The notes: generated by a model not told the origin, from the letters alone. A stretch of 64,000 nt of DNA from an uncultured Bacteroidota bacterium (GCA_903891085.1 CAITDJ010000104.1:1-64000); one strand, 5' to 3'; positions 34,535 to 43,903 are shown, numbered from the stretch's first letter. Made by a program: numbers and translations.

Positions 34535-35869
34535 ATGTGGAAAAACCACGGCAATAAAGAAATTTTTTTTTCTGATCCATATATTGGCCGGCAGTTATTT
34601 CTGGTCATATTATTCATCATTATTGAGTGTACTCCCATGTTTGCACAAACAGATACGCTCGTAAATCTTGACGCAAACAATACCAAGGTTTCTGCTTTAT
34701 TAAACAGATTGAGGCATGAGTATAAGCTAAATCTGTCGTACAACGCCAGTGATTCTGCCTTCAATAAAGAGGTAAGTGTAAAGGCGTCAAACCAGCCTAT
34801 TCGGGAAGTGTTGGCAGATTTGCTGAGATTGAGTGGTCATCAGTATAAAATAATTGATAATCAATTTGTTATATTTCCATTAAAAGAAATTCCATTCCCA
34901 AAAACGACATTACACCCAACTTTAAATAAAGACATTCCAATTGAGGTAAAACGGACTGATACTGTTTATTTAGATAGAATTATACATAAAACAGATACGC
35001 TGGTAAGAGTTGACACTATCATTCAACGGGATACAGTTATTAAGTTGGATACCATTACGGTCTTTCGTGAACCCACCCCTGAAAAATTGAAAAGTAAAAT
35101 CAGAAACATAAGGGCCGATGTTTTTAACAACGATGCGCGTCGGAACGAAGGCTGGGCAGTTGGTTTTTCGTATGGAAAGTTGCTGACTGATTTTAAAATA
35201 AAGGCTATAGATAAAGATAGTGATGAATTAGCCGAAATGATTGATGAATCAGAGCATTTGTCGTTCCGAAGCGATTTATTTTCGATGAATGCCGTGTATA
35301 ATTATTACAAGTTTAAAGCGGGAATTACGATAGATTACAGCAGCATCACGAGCAAATTTAATTTTAATAAGGTAATTTCAACAGGAGGATTGTATGATGT
35401 TGACACCCTGGATACCTACTATACCCTTATCGGTGTTGATACCAACTGGGTTTATATAACAGACTCAGCATGGATTCCACTCAACAAAACAGCGTATTAT
35501 TATCATCAGCTCAATAATTTGTCTTACCTTAATTTTCTGGTGAATGCTGCTTATGCAGTGATTCACAACAGAAATCTTGAATTAAGTCTTCAGACCGGAA
35601 TAGGATTAAATTATTTATTATCAACTGGGGGAAGCACAATTACCAAAACAACAGACTATGCAGTGATTGATTATAAAGAGATGGAATTCAACAAGCTGAA
35701 CTATTCTTTTATGGTTGGTATGGGCGGACGATATAAGTTGAATGATGCTTTCGATTTTACTTCTGAAATATATTACCTGTTTCAATTAAAAGATATTTAC
35801 CAAAGCAATCGGGTAAGTAGTAAACTGAATGGTGTTGGGATAAAATTGGGGATATTGTATTATTTGTAA
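34535..35869 (+). CDS. STN-domain outer-membrane beta-barrel protein
   Basis: 444 residues. A signal-like hydrophobic helix (about 20-36, LFLVILFIIIECTPMFAQ) is followed by an STN domain (about 45-105: VNLDANNTKVSALLNRLRHE, VSVKASNQPIREVLADLL). Next is a linker of repeated Asp-Thr-Val/Ile units (DTVYLDRIIHKTDTLVRVDT, then RDTVIKLDTITV, about 130-170). The C-terminal half (about 205-444) has amphipathic strands with Tyr/Asn-rich loops ending LGILYYL, as in outer-membrane barrels. It lacks a plug domain and so is not a TonB receptor. Located 214 bases after the anti-sigma gene, it looks like the surface partner of that system. The ligand is unknown. Confidence 0.82.
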   Translation: MWKNHGNKEIFFSDPYIGRQLFLVILFIIIECTPMFAQTDTLVNLDANNTKVSALLNRLRHEYKLNLSYNASDSAFNKEVSVKASNQPIREVLADLLRLSGHQYKIIDNQFVIFPLKEIPFPKTTLHPTLNKDIPIEVKRTDTVYLDRIIHKTDTLVRVDTIIQRDTVIKLDTITVFREPTPEKLKSKIRNIRADVFNNDARRNEGWAVGFSYGKLLTDFKIKAIDKDSDELAEMIDESEHLSFRSDLFSMNAVYNYYKFKAGITIDYSSITSKFNFNKVISTGGLYDVDTLDTYYTLIGVDTNWVYITDSAWIPLNKTAYYYHQLNNLSYLNFLVNAAYAVIHNRNLELSLQTGIGLNYLLSTGGSTITKTTDYAVIDYKEMEFNKLNYSFMVGMGGRYKLNDAFDFTSEIYYLFQLKDIYQSNRVSSKLNGVGIKLGILYYL

Positions 35870-36075
35870 CCTGCGTTGTTGATTGAACGAATAACTCTTT
35901 CCTTGAAAAGAATGCTGATTTTCAGGCTGGTAAGCCGGATTGTTGTTTCAAATCTCTTATGCTTGGCCTTTAATTGTACTTTCCTGAAGGCTTCAATCTA
36001 AATGCACCATTACAGTATCTGCTTTCATTTTTTCGTTTGTTGGGTTAAGTAGTCTTTTCGTTGGGAACAAATCAC

Positions 36076-36083
36076 TAATTTTG
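36076..36083 (+). promoter_or_regulatory. Promoter of ABC-F gene
   Basis: TAATTTTG -7 box with TTG at 36061-36063 upstream, 20 bases before the ATG at 36103. Confidence 0.4.
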
Positions 36084-36102
36084 CCCCACACTTACAATCC
36101 TC

Positions 36103-38064
36103 ATGGTTTCAGTTCAAAATTTGACGATGCATTTTACGGGTGATGATTTGTTCACCGGTATTTCCTTTTTAATCAGGGAAAAAGATCGAATTGGTTTGGT
36201 CGGTAAAAATGGTGCCGGAAAAACTACCTTGCTTCGTTTGATTTGTGGTTTGGAACAGCCTCACAAAGGAGATATCATCGTTCCGGAAGAAACTTCTATT
36301 GGTTATCTCCCGCAGGAAAAGGAATTATCGAGCAATAAATCCATTTTAGAGGAAGCATTATCGGCATTTGAGGAGGTTCAACATATCGAACATCAAATAG
36401 AGAAAGTAGCACACGAACTTTCCGTAAGAACTGACTTTGAAACGGTTGCCTACCACGATCTGATTGAACGTTTAACCATGTTGAACGAAAGACTGGCATT
36501 ATTAGGTGTAAATTCAATGGAAGGAGATGCTGAACAAATACTCGTTGGGTTGGGGTTCGAACATACCGATATGATCCGTTTGATGTCGGAATTTAGCAAT
36601 GGATGGCAGATGCGTGTTGAGTTGGCAAAGATTCTGCTTATGCGGCCAGCCTTATTGATACTCGATGAACCCACCAATCATTTGGATATTGAAGCAATTC
36701 AGTGGTTAGAAGGATTCCTTCAAAACTATTATGGTTCAGTAGTGATGGTTTCTCATGACCGTGCTTTTCTTGATAATATTACGAAAAGGACGATTGAAAT
36801 CAGTCAGGGAAAGATTTATGATTACAAAGGCTCATACAGCGAATATGTAGATATGCGTGAAGAACGTATTGAATCGCAAACAGCCGCCTATAATAATCAG
36901 CAGCGTGAAATAAAGGAAATAGAGCGATTTGTGGAACGATTCCGCTACAAATCAACCAAATCGAAGCAGGTTCAGTCGCGGGTGAAATTGCTCGAAAAGA
37001 TGGACCAGATTGTTGTGGATGAAATGGATGCTGCTTCCATTCAATTTCGGTTTCCGAAAGCCCCTCATTCGGGGAAGATTACCCTTGAATTAAAAAATAT
37101 CTCAAAGTCATATGGCCAGCTGAAAGTGTTGTATGATATTGATTTACTCGTGGTGCGCAATGATCGGATAGCCTTTGTTGGACGAAATGGTGAAGGAAAA
37201 TCAACCATGGCAAAAATTCTTGCAGGATTACTTGATTATTCTGGTGAATTGCGCCTTGGTCATCAGGTAAAAATTGGGTATTATGCACAAAATCAGCATG
37301 ATATGCTTGACTCTGAGAAGACAGTTTTCGAAACACTGGATGAGGTGGCTGTGGGTGATGTTCGAACACGACTGAAAGCCATTCTGGGTTCATTTCTTTT
37401 TACCGGGGATGCGACGGATAAAAAAGTAAAAGTGCTTTCAGGTGGCGAGAAGGCCAGGTTGTCGTTGGCTAAAATGTTGCTTTTTCCGTCCAATTTGCTG
37501 ATACTGGATGAGCCTACCAACCATCTGGATATGCAATCGAAAGATATTTTAAAGAATGCATTGCTCAGGTATGACGGAACACTGATCATTGTTTCGCACG
37601 ACCGCGACTTTCTGCAGGGACTCACTAACAAGGTAATTGAGTTTAGAAAACCGAAAATCAGAGAATATATCGGTGATATCTACGATTTTTTGCAGGCACG
37701 TGATATGCTTAAACTGGAAGAACTTGAAACAAAGGCAAATGCTGTCAGCCCTCCTTCTGAGAAGACAGAAATTTCAGTGAACAAGCAGAACTACGAGCGT
37801 AAAAAATTATTTGACAGAGACTTACGAAAAGTTGTCAAAGAAATCGAGGCCGTTGAACGTGACATTGAAATGAGCGAAAAGCGGTTAGCTGATTTTGATA
37901 AAATTCTTGCCAATCCTTCTGATTTTCCGCAAGAAAGGATTGATGAAAAATGGCTAAAAATTTATGCAAATCAAAAGAAGCACATTGGTCAGTTAATGGA
38001 GGATTGGGAAAAAAAACAATCCGAGCGCGAAATAATTCAAAACTCAATTAACGAATTTCAATAA
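36103..38064 (+). CDS. ABC-F family ATPase (EttA/Uup-like)
   Basis: 653 residues with two ABC domains on one chain and no membrane segment. Domain 1 (about 1-245) has Walker A GLVGKNGAGKTTL, a degenerate signature EFSNGWQMRVELAK and Walker B LLILDEPTNHLD. A linker of about 80 residues is followed by domain 2 (about 325-540) with AFVGRNGEGKSTMAK, VLSGGEKARLSLAK and LLILDEPTNHLD. The C-terminal coiled coil (about 570-650) resembles Uup or YdiF-type members. ABC-F proteins act on the ribosome E site or on stalled ribosomes; some protect against antibiotics. Which role applies here cannot be told. The 3' end overlaps the convergent prenyl synthase gene by 7 bases. Confidence 0.94.
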   Translation: MVSVQNLTMHFTGDDLFTGISFLIREKDRIGLVGKNGAGKTTLLRLICGLEQPHKGDIIVPEETSIGYLPQEKELSSNKSILEEALSAFEEVQHIEHQIEKVAHELSVRTDFETVAYHDLIERLTMLNERLALLGVNSMEGDAEQILVGLGFEHTDMIRLMSEFSNGWQMRVELAKILLMRPALLILDEPTNHLDIEAIQWLEGFLQNYYGSVVMVSHDRAFLDNITKRTIEISQGKIYDYKGSYSEYVDMREERIESQTAAYNNQQREIKEIERFVERFRYKSTKSKQVQSRVKLLEKMDQIVVDEMDAASIQFRFPKAPHSGKITLELKNISKSYGQLKVLYDIDLLVVRNDRIAFVGRNGEGKSTMAKILAGLLDYSGELRLGHQVKIGYYAQNQHDMLDSEKTVFETLDEVAVGDVRTRLKAILGSFLFTGDATDKKVKVLSGGEKARLSLAKMLLFPSNLLILDEPTNHLDMQSKDILKNALLRYDGTLIIVSHDRDFLQGLTNKVIEFRKPKIREYIGDIYDFLQARDMLKLEELETKANAVSPPSEKTEISVNKQNYERKKLFDRDLRKVVKEIEAVERDIEMSEKRLADFDKILANPSDFPQERIDEKWLKIYANQKKHIGQLMEDWEKKQSEREIIQNSINEFQ

Positions 38065-39035
38065 TTTCTACTAAACATTGAGGAAGCTAATTCGAGAAGT
38101 TGTGTTTTTCTTGTTTCGTCAACCTGAATATTTTTAATACAGTGTAAAGCAGCATCGTAATACGAAAGCATAAGCGATTCGACTGCATTTTTTACTCCTG
38201 TTTTATCAAAAATCTGTTTCACTTTTTGAATTTTAACCTCAGAATCAATCGCCGAATTGTTATATGTATCATTGAGAATCTGTCTATTATCAGAATCACA
38301 TAGTTCAAGTGCTTTTAGAAACAAATAGGTTTTTTTATTCGCTACAATATCTCCTCCGGTTTTTTTTCCAAACTTTTCCTGCTCTCCGTAAACATCTAGT
38401 AAATCGTCCTTCAATTGAAATGCCATCCCTAAATTATTGCCAAAATTATACATCTCAATAATTTCCTCTTCTGATGCATCTCCGATGATGGCGCCAATTT
38501 GTAGACTCACCGCGATTAAGACAGCAGTTTTCAGGCGAATCATCTCAAGGTATTCATCAATGCTTACAGATGGAGAAGTTTCAAAGTCCATATCGAATTG
38601 CTGTCCTTCGCACACCTCAATGGCTGCCTGTGAGAAAACAGATAGAATTTTTGGCACAAGGTTGGAGTCTGTGTTTAAGGCATATTGATAAGCCAGGGCA
38701 AACATCGTATCGCCTGATAAAATGGCAATATTTGAGTCCCATTTTTTGTAAACTGTTTCTTTTCCTCTTCGCAAAGGTGCCTTGTCCATGATATCATCGT
38801 GGACGAGTGTGAAATTGTGGAACACCTCTATTGCCAGAGCCGGATACAATGCTTTTTCAACATCACCGCTAAACAGATCGCAAGCCAATAGTGTGAGCAA
38901 AGGACGAAGTCTTTTTCCACCATGACTCATGGTGTAGGCAATTGGGTCGTAAAGCTTATGTGGTTTTTTTTTAAATACCTGATTTGCAATGAGCAGATTA
39001 AATTTATCTTGTAAATCCAGAATACTATACATCAA
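38058..39035 (-). CDS. Polyprenyl (geranylgeranyl-type) diphosphate synthase
   Basis: 325 residues. The first Asp-rich motif is LVHDDIMDKAPLRRG (DDxxD without the two-residue insert of bacterial farnesyl synthases) and the second is QLKDDLLDVYG, with SHGGKRLRPLL and GGDIVANKKTYL. It condenses isopentenyl diphosphate units onto an allylic primer. A Phe five residues before the first Asp suggests a product near C20, but chain length cannot be fixed from this alone. It starts 8 bases after rfbA, and both are minus strand. Confidence 0.9.
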   Translation of the reverse strand: MMYSILDLQDKFNLLIANQVFKKKPHKLYDPIAYTMSHGGKRLRPLLTLLACDLFSGDVEKALYPALAIEVFHNFTLVHDDIMDKAPLRRGKETVYKKWDSNIAILSGDTMFALAYQYALNTDSNLVPKILSVFSQAAIEVCEGQQFDMDFETSPSVSIDEYLEMIRLKTAVLIAVSLQIGAIIGDASEEEIIEMYNFGNNLGMAFQLKDDLLDVYGEQEKFGKKTGGDIVANKKTYLFLKALELCDSDNRQILNDTYNNSAIDSEVKIQKVKQIFDKTGVKNAVESLMLSYYDAALHCIKNIQVDETRKTQLLELASSMFSRNY

Positions 39036-39043
39036 AAACTAGT

Positions 39044-39904
39044 TTATTTGATAAGATTTAGTAAGTATTGACCATAACCACTTTTAAGCAGCGGTTGTGC
39101 AATTGCCTCTAATTGTGCTTTGTTAATAAAGCCCTTTTTGAAAGCAATTTCTTCGATACAACCGATTTTCAGGCCTTGCCTGTTTTCGATCACCTCAACA
39201 AACTGAGAAGCCTGCAACAGGGATGTAAAAGTTCCTGTATCGAGCCATGCTGTACCTCTTCCAAGCACACCAACTTTTAGCATTCCAGATTCGAGATAAT
39301 ACCTGTTTACATCTGTAATTTCATATTCACCCCTCGCACTTGGTTTTATATTTTTTGCTACTTCAATCACCGAATTGTCGTAGAAATAGAGCCCTGGAAC
39401 TGCAAAGTTTGATTTTGGGTGGGTCGGTTTTTCTTCGATAGAAATTGCATTGTTGTTTTCATCAAACTCAACCACTCCATATCGTTCAGGATCAGAAACA
39501 TGATAGGCAAATACAACGCCACCATCAGGATCGCTGTTTTCAATTAATAATTCCTGTAACCGGTTGCCAAAGAAAATGTTATCTCCCAATACCAGTGCCA
39601 CTTTGTCTTTCCCTATAAACGACTCGCCAATTACAAATGCCTGCGCCAATCCATTGGGTATGGCTTGTTCGGCATACTTAAAAGAACAGCCTAAGGCATT
39701 GCCATCGCCCAGCAAACGTTCAAAATGAGGAAGATCCTGTGGTGTCGAGATAATCAGGATTTCTTTGATCCCCGCCATGAGCAGTATGGACAACGGATAA
39801 TATATCATTGGTTTATCGTAAATGGGCATCAACTGTTTACTAACTGCGAGCGTTAACGGGTGTAAACGTGTGCCAGCCCCTCCGGCAAGAATAATTCCTT
39901 TCAT
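39044..39904 (-). CDS. rfbA: Glucose-1-phosphate thymidylyltransferase
   Basis: 286 residues. The N-terminal nucleotide-binding signature is [18 protein letters not shown], then [18 protein letters not shown] and [25 protein letters not shown] and the C-terminal region match RfbA/RmlA. It makes dTDP-glucose, the entry to dTDP-rhamnose and other deoxysugars for surface polysaccharide. Other rml genes are not beside it. It sits 8 bases upstream of the prenyl synthase gene. Confidence 0.96.
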   Translation of the reverse strand: MKGIILAGGAGTRLHPLTLAVSKQLMPIYDKPMIYYPLSILLMAGIKEILIISTPQDLPHFERLLGDGNALGCSFKYAEQAIPNGLAQAFVIGESFIGKDKVALVLGDNIFFGNRLQELLIENSDPDGGVVFAYHVSDPERYGVVEFDENNNAISIEEKPTHPKSNFAVPGLYFYDNSVIEVAKNIKPSARGEYEITDVNRYYLESGMLKVGVLGRGTAWLDTGTFTSLLQASQFVEVIENRQGLKIGCIEEIAFKKGFINKAQLEAIAQPLLKSGYGQYLLNLIK

Positions 39905-39916
39905 AACTACTTAATA

Positions 39917-40180
39917 TTATAGGTGAGTTGTATGTATTAGTGAATATTTCAATTTTTCTTCTGATAAATTCTCAATCAATGGAAATGAAATAAATACGTT
40001 GGTTGTTGTTTTACGATCGAGTGAAAAGAGAAGCCAAGTCAGAAGTGATAGGTTGGTAAACAAAGCTAACAAAATGGTAAATGTGACCAAATTTCCGGGC
40101 ATTTGAGTTCCGTCGAATGACAGCAAGAAAAAGTTGGCGACATCGAAACGTAAAAAAAAATGTGTTAAAAAAGTCCACAT
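39917..40180 (-). CDS. Possible small membrane protein
   Basis: 87 codons. The ORF has a hydrophobic stretch (about 30-52, VTFTILLALFTNLSLLTWLLF) preceded by another apolar region, so a one- or two-helix membrane protein is possible. There is no recognisable family. It ends 12 bases before rfbA, and a weak box (minus TAATTTTC) lies upstream of its ATG. If it is not a gene, the stretch 39905-40329 is non-coding and I see no other feature in it. Confidence 0.3.
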   Translation of the reverse strand: MWTFLTHFFLRFDVANFFLLSFDGTQMPGNLVTFTILLALFTNLSLLTWLLFSLDRKTTTNVFISFPLIENLSEEKLKYSLIHTTHL

Positions 40181-40329
40181 GCAATAGGAAAATTATCTGA
40201 TTGAAAAACTTTTAAGGCATCCTGAAGATTGAATTCGGAAACTAAATTAGTATATTAATGGTTAGATTGAAAAGTTGGTTCAAAATTTGTAGTTTTTAGT
40301 GAAGATAATTATGAGGATAATAAACCATT

Positions 40330-41415
40330 ATGAGAACTATTTTTAAAAGTATCATTGCTGTTATAGTTGTTTTATTTGTTGTAACATCTTGTCAATCAAC
40401 GGATAAATTAATTCAAAACAAGCAATATGATCTGGCACTTGATGCCTTGGTGAAGCAATCCTCCTACCGAAAAGCAACTGATAAAATGCTTCATTCACTT
40501 TCTGAAGCTTATCATACTGCCAATCAGATGGATCATGAGCGTATTAAAACCCTTAAAAACAATGATCAGCCCGAAAGTTGTATCGAATTATATGATAGAT
40601 ATACAGCGATTGAAGCCCGACAAAATTTAATTAAGCAACTTCCGGAAACAGTCCTGAAGCAGATCAATTTTGTTCCGTTGGATTTGAAATTGCAACTGGC
40701 AGAAAGCAAAATAAAGGTGCAGCGATATCTGTTTGCGAAGGCAGGAGAGCTGCAACGATCAGGAAATAAATCAGATGCAAAATCTGCATATATTTTTTTA
40801 ATAAAGCTTAAAACAATGAACCCGGTTTATCCTGAGATTGATAAATTAATACGTCAGGCCCTTATACTGAGTGCGTCAACTATTTTATTAGCCTTCGAAA
40901 ATGATTCCCCCATCGCACTTTCTCAGGAAGTGGTGAACGGAATATTGAATTTTACAGCTGAAGAATTGGTGCAATCCGATATAAGTTTTTTTCTGAATCG
41001 TGAAGATAATAAGCAATATGATTATTTATTTGTTATTCGGTTAAACTCAATTAAAATTTCTCCCGAACGTACAGAGAGTCGTATTTTTACCGAAAGAAAG
41101 GATATGGACGGAAAAATGCTGGAGGAAGCTGTGGTGAATGAGGTTACTATGTCGAAAAGCTGCGAAATGAAAGCCTTTGTTGATATTCGTGAGCCAATGG
41201 ATAATATATTAATTTTTTCGACTCCCGTGAATGCGGTGTCGAATTTCACTTATAGTTTTTCGACTGTCAAAGGTGATAAGCATGCAATCTCTGACCAAAC
41301 TGCCATCAATGTAAACAGAAGGCCCATTCCTTTCCCGGCGGATGATTTGCTGGTAGTTGACGCTGCAAAACAATTGAATCTGTTGACGAAACAGGTAATT
41401 TTTATAAAGAAATAA
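40330..41415 (+). CDS. Lipoprotein of unknown function with TPR-like N-terminus
   Basis: 361 residues. A lipoprotein signal peptide ends in VVTSC (Cys about 21). The first 160 residues are helical and resemble short repeats (QNKQYDLALDALVKQSSYRK, AKAGELQRSGNKSDAKSAY). The C-terminal half is beta-rich (DYLFVIRLNSIKISPERT, SRIFTERKDMDGK) and ends KQVIFIKK. I do not recognise a family; it is probably an envelope assembly or surface protein. It starts 9 bases ahead of the dehydrogenase gene, so they may be co-transcribed. Confidence 0.8.
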   Translation: MRTIFKSIIAVIVVLFVVTSCQSTDKLIQNKQYDLALDALVKQSSYRKATDKMLHSLSEAYHTANQMDHERIKTLKNNDQPESCIELYDRYTAIEARQNLIKQLPETVLKQINFVPLDLKLQLAESKIKVQRYLFAKAGELQRSGNKSDAKSAYIFLIKLKTMNPVYPEIDKLIRQALILSASTILLAFENDSPIALSQEVVNGILNFTAEELVQSDISFFLNREDNKQYDYLFVIRLNSIKISPERTESRIFTERKDMDGKMLEEAVVNEVTMSKSCEMKAFVDIREPMDNILIFSTPVNAVSNFTYSFSTVKGDKHAISDQTAINVNRRPIPFPADDLLVVDAAKQLNLLTKQVIFIKK

Positions 41416-41424
41416 ATTAATTGG

Positions 41425-42375
41425 ATGAATAAAGGCAAGGTTTTGTTTATTGACACAGCCCATCCTGTTTTACAGGAAGAGCTTGAAAAGATGGGGTTTA
41501 TTTGCGATTATTTCCTGAAAGCTACGAAGGAAGAACTCGTTCAACTGGCCCGTGACTATACCGGCTTCGTAATCAGAAGTAAAATCCCTCTCGATAACTC
41601 GATTCTGCCCTATGCAAAAAAACTGAAGTTCATTGCACGTGTGGGAGCAGGTATGGAAAATATTGATGTGGAGCTCGCCAACAAACTTGGAATAATTTGT
41701 TTTAATGCGCCTGAGGGTAACCGCGATGCTGTAGGAGAACAAGCAATTGGTATGTTACTTGCTTTATTTAATCATCTTATCAGGGTTGACGAAGAAGTGA
41801 GAAACGGCATTTGGATTCGTGAACAAAACCGGGGAATAGAGATCAAAGCCAAAACTATCGCTATTATTGGCTATGGCAACACGGGTGCCGCCTTTGCCAA
41901 AAAATTATCCGGATTTGAGGCCAATGTCATCGCCTATGACAAGTATAAATCCGGGTTTTCAACATCATTTGTCAAAGAGGTTGAAATGTCGGAAATTTAT
42001 GAAACTGCTGATGTGCTGAGTTTACATGTACCCTTGACCAATGAAACTAATTATCTGTTTAATAACGAATATGTTGCGAAGTTCAGAAAACCTATTTTCG
42101 TTATAAATACTTCTCGCGGAAATGTAGTTAACACAGCCGATTTGGTAGATTCACTAGAGTCGGGAAAGTTACTGGGAGCTTGTTTGGATGTTCTTGAGTA
42201 TGAAAAATTCTCTTTTGAAGCCATTCAATCTGATCAACTTCCTGAAGCGTTCCGAAAACTGATTAGCATGAAAAATGTGATTCTGAGTCCGCATATTGCA
42301 GGCTGGACACATGAATCACATTTCAAACTTAGTAAAGTGTTGGCTGATAAAATCAGAGAAACCTTCGTGAAATAA
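41425..42375 (+). CDS. D-2-hydroxyacid dehydrogenase (phosphoglycerate dehydrogenase-like)
   Basis: 316 residues of the D-isomer-specific 2-hydroxyacid dehydrogenase family. The Rossmann motif is IAIIGYGNTGAAFAKKL, with Arg-Gly in VGAGMENIDVE, INTSRGNVVNTADL, a Glu-type block (LDVLEYEKFS) and the catalytic His in LSPHIAGWTHES. No ACT domain is present. Closest in my judgement to phosphoglycerate dehydrogenase (first step of serine synthesis), but substrate is not certain. It follows the lipoprotein gene by 9 bases. Confidence 0.9.
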   Translation: MNKGKVLFIDTAHPVLQEELEKMGFICDYFLKATKEELVQLARDYTGFVIRSKIPLDNSILPYAKKLKFIARVGAGMENIDVELANKLGIICFNAPEGNRDAVGEQAIGMLLALFNHLIRVDEEVRNGIWIREQNRGIEIKAKTIAIIGYGNTGAAFAKKLSGFEANVIAYDKYKSGFSTSFVKEVEMSEIYETADVLSLHVPLTNETNYLFNNEYVAKFRKPIFVINTSRGNVVNTADLVDSLESGKLLGACLDVLEYEKFSFEAIQSDQLPEAFRKLISMKNVILSPHIAGWTHESHFKLSKVLADKIRETFVK

Positions 42376-42410
42376 ACAGGATTATCCGAAATTTACTTCC
42401 GGTTTCCTTC

Positions 42411-42512
42411 TTCGTACCGCCGGGACAGGCCACTTCTATCTTCCCACTTCTAACTTCCCTCGTCATGCTGCCGAGGCAGGCCACTTCCAACTTCCCACTT
42501 CTAACTTCCCTC
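42411..42512 (+). repeat. Two tandem 51-bp units with heptamer tracts
   Basis: Two units of about 51 bp (42411-42461 and 42462-42512) share ggcaggccacttc-type ends and the identical cttcccacttctaacttccctc tract. The tracts are the same kind of degenerate heptamer (cttccNN) as the arrays near prfB. They fill the gap between the dehydrogenase and convergent phosphofructokinase genes and end 3 bases from the latter. Confidence 0.75.
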
Positions 42513-42515
42513 TTC

Positions 42516-43733
42516 CTACCAATTCAATATCTTCTTAAAATCATATTCTTCAGGGTTCGGCAAGTATTTGCGGGCCGCTTCATAGTCATCTTCGCCCAGA
42601 TATTGCACCCCTTCATTAAATACCATTTTTACTTTTTCACCACTCATATCTACCAAACGCGGTTTTATTTTCCCGTTTGCGTCCGCAACATCTTTCAGGT
42701 AAAGTGGGCTGCAATTACCAGCAGGATCGGAGGTGACCATTGCACCTGAAATACCCTGATCGAATAGTGCTTTTACCCCATAGCCTAACAATCCGCAATA
42801 CATAAGGTCAAAAGCAACCGGGCGCACACATCGTAATTCATACCCCAATTCAACCGGGCGACTCTTAATATTCAGGTTGAGTTCTTTTAATTTATGTTGA
42901 AGTAACATATTGTAAATATGTGCTTTGCTAACATTTCCGAGTTCAGGATGCCCGTGATCATCAAATGTGAAATTCACCCCTGAAGAAATGATCTCTTCAT
43001 CGGTCATGAAGTGAAAAACGCCTTCGCTTACAATAGCTACTCCATATTTAATACCGAGTATTTTGCGTTTCACCATCGAAGAAATAATCAATTTGGTAAT
43101 TCTGTCAAAAGTTACAGGTGTTTTATTAAACATCTCAGGAATAATAATCATCGGAAAATGACAGGCTGCTCCAATACCAAATGCCAGATGTCCGGCCTCG
43201 CGTCCCATGGCCGAAAGTACAAACCAGTTGCCACTTGTGCGGGCGTCTTCATAAACAGTTTGGGCAATTCTTACACCTTCATCTTTTGCTGAATAGTAAC
43301 CAAAGGTCGGTGAACCTTCTGGCAGCGGTAAGTCGTTATCAATGGTTTTTGGGACATGTAAATTTTGAATTTTGATGCTGCTCTGGGCAAGATAGGTTGA
43401 GATGCGATTGGCAGTAGAGGCTGTATCATCACCGCCAATTGTAACCAATAACTTAACGTTGTATTGAATAAAAAATCTTGAATTAAACTCAGCGTCTTTT
43501 GGTTTGTAACGACTCATTTGAATTGCCGAACCACCTTGTTTCTGAATATCATCTGCTAATGCAAAATCGAAATCGATCATTTCAGGGTTTTCAGAAAATA
43601 AACTTTTATAACCTCCATGTAGGCCGATAACCCGATAGCCTGATTTCAGGAAAACCTTTGCAACTGTGCTGATAACTGTATTAATACCAGGCGCCGGACC
43701 GCCACCACATAAAATAACAATAGATGATTGCAT
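42516..43733 (-). CDS. 6-phosphofructokinase, pyrophosphate-dependent type
   Basis: 405 residues from the ATG at 43733. A TTG at 43751 lies within the -7 box and is rejected. The substrate loop starts ILCGGGPAPGINTVI, the nucleotide site has LLVTIGGDDTAST, and the catalytic block is PKTIDNDLPLP. PPi-dependent enzymes carry Asp in GGDD (ATP enzymes GGDG) and Lys in PKTIDND, and both are present, so PPi is the predicted phosphoryl donor. It would run glycolysis reversibly. The fructose-bisphosphatase gene is 4.4 kb away. Confidence 0.92.
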   Translation of the reverse strand: MQSSIVILCGGGPAPGINTVISTVAKVFLKSGYRVIGLHGGYKSLFSENPEMIDFDFALADDIQKQGGSAIQMSRYKPKDAEFNSRFFIQYNVKLLVTIGGDDTASTANRISTYLAQSSIKIQNLHVPKTIDNDLPLPEGSPTFGYYSAKDEGVRIAQTVYEDARTSGNWFVLSAMGREAGHLAFGIGAACHFPMIIIPEMFNKTPVTFDRITKLIISSMVKRKILGIKYGVAIVSEGVFHFMTDEEIISSGVNFTFDDHGHPELGNVSKAHIYNMLLQHKLKELNLNIKSRPVELGYELRCVRPVAFDLMYCGLLGYGVKALFDQGISGAMVTSDPAGNCSPLYLKDVADANGKIKPRLVDMSGEKVKMVFNEGVQYLGEDDYEAARKYLPNPEEYDFKKILNW

Positions 43734-43748
43734 AATTTTTTTTTTGTG

Positions 43749-43756
43749 CAAAGATA
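43749..43756 (-). promoter_or_regulatory. Phosphofructokinase promoter
   Basis: Minus-strand TATCTTTG, full -7 match, 16 bases before the ATG at 43733. The overlap with an in-frame TTG excludes that start. Confidence 0.5.
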
Positions 43757-43903
43757 AAAGTTTAACCGATTTGCATTCTTTTCAATTTAACCGGATTGGT
43801 ACAAATAATAAAATGAGAGTTCAAAATATCAATGATGTGTGATTTTTTTCGGACATATTAAAACTAATAAGGTTGAAGATCGCATGCCATGTCCTTTTTT
43901 ATT

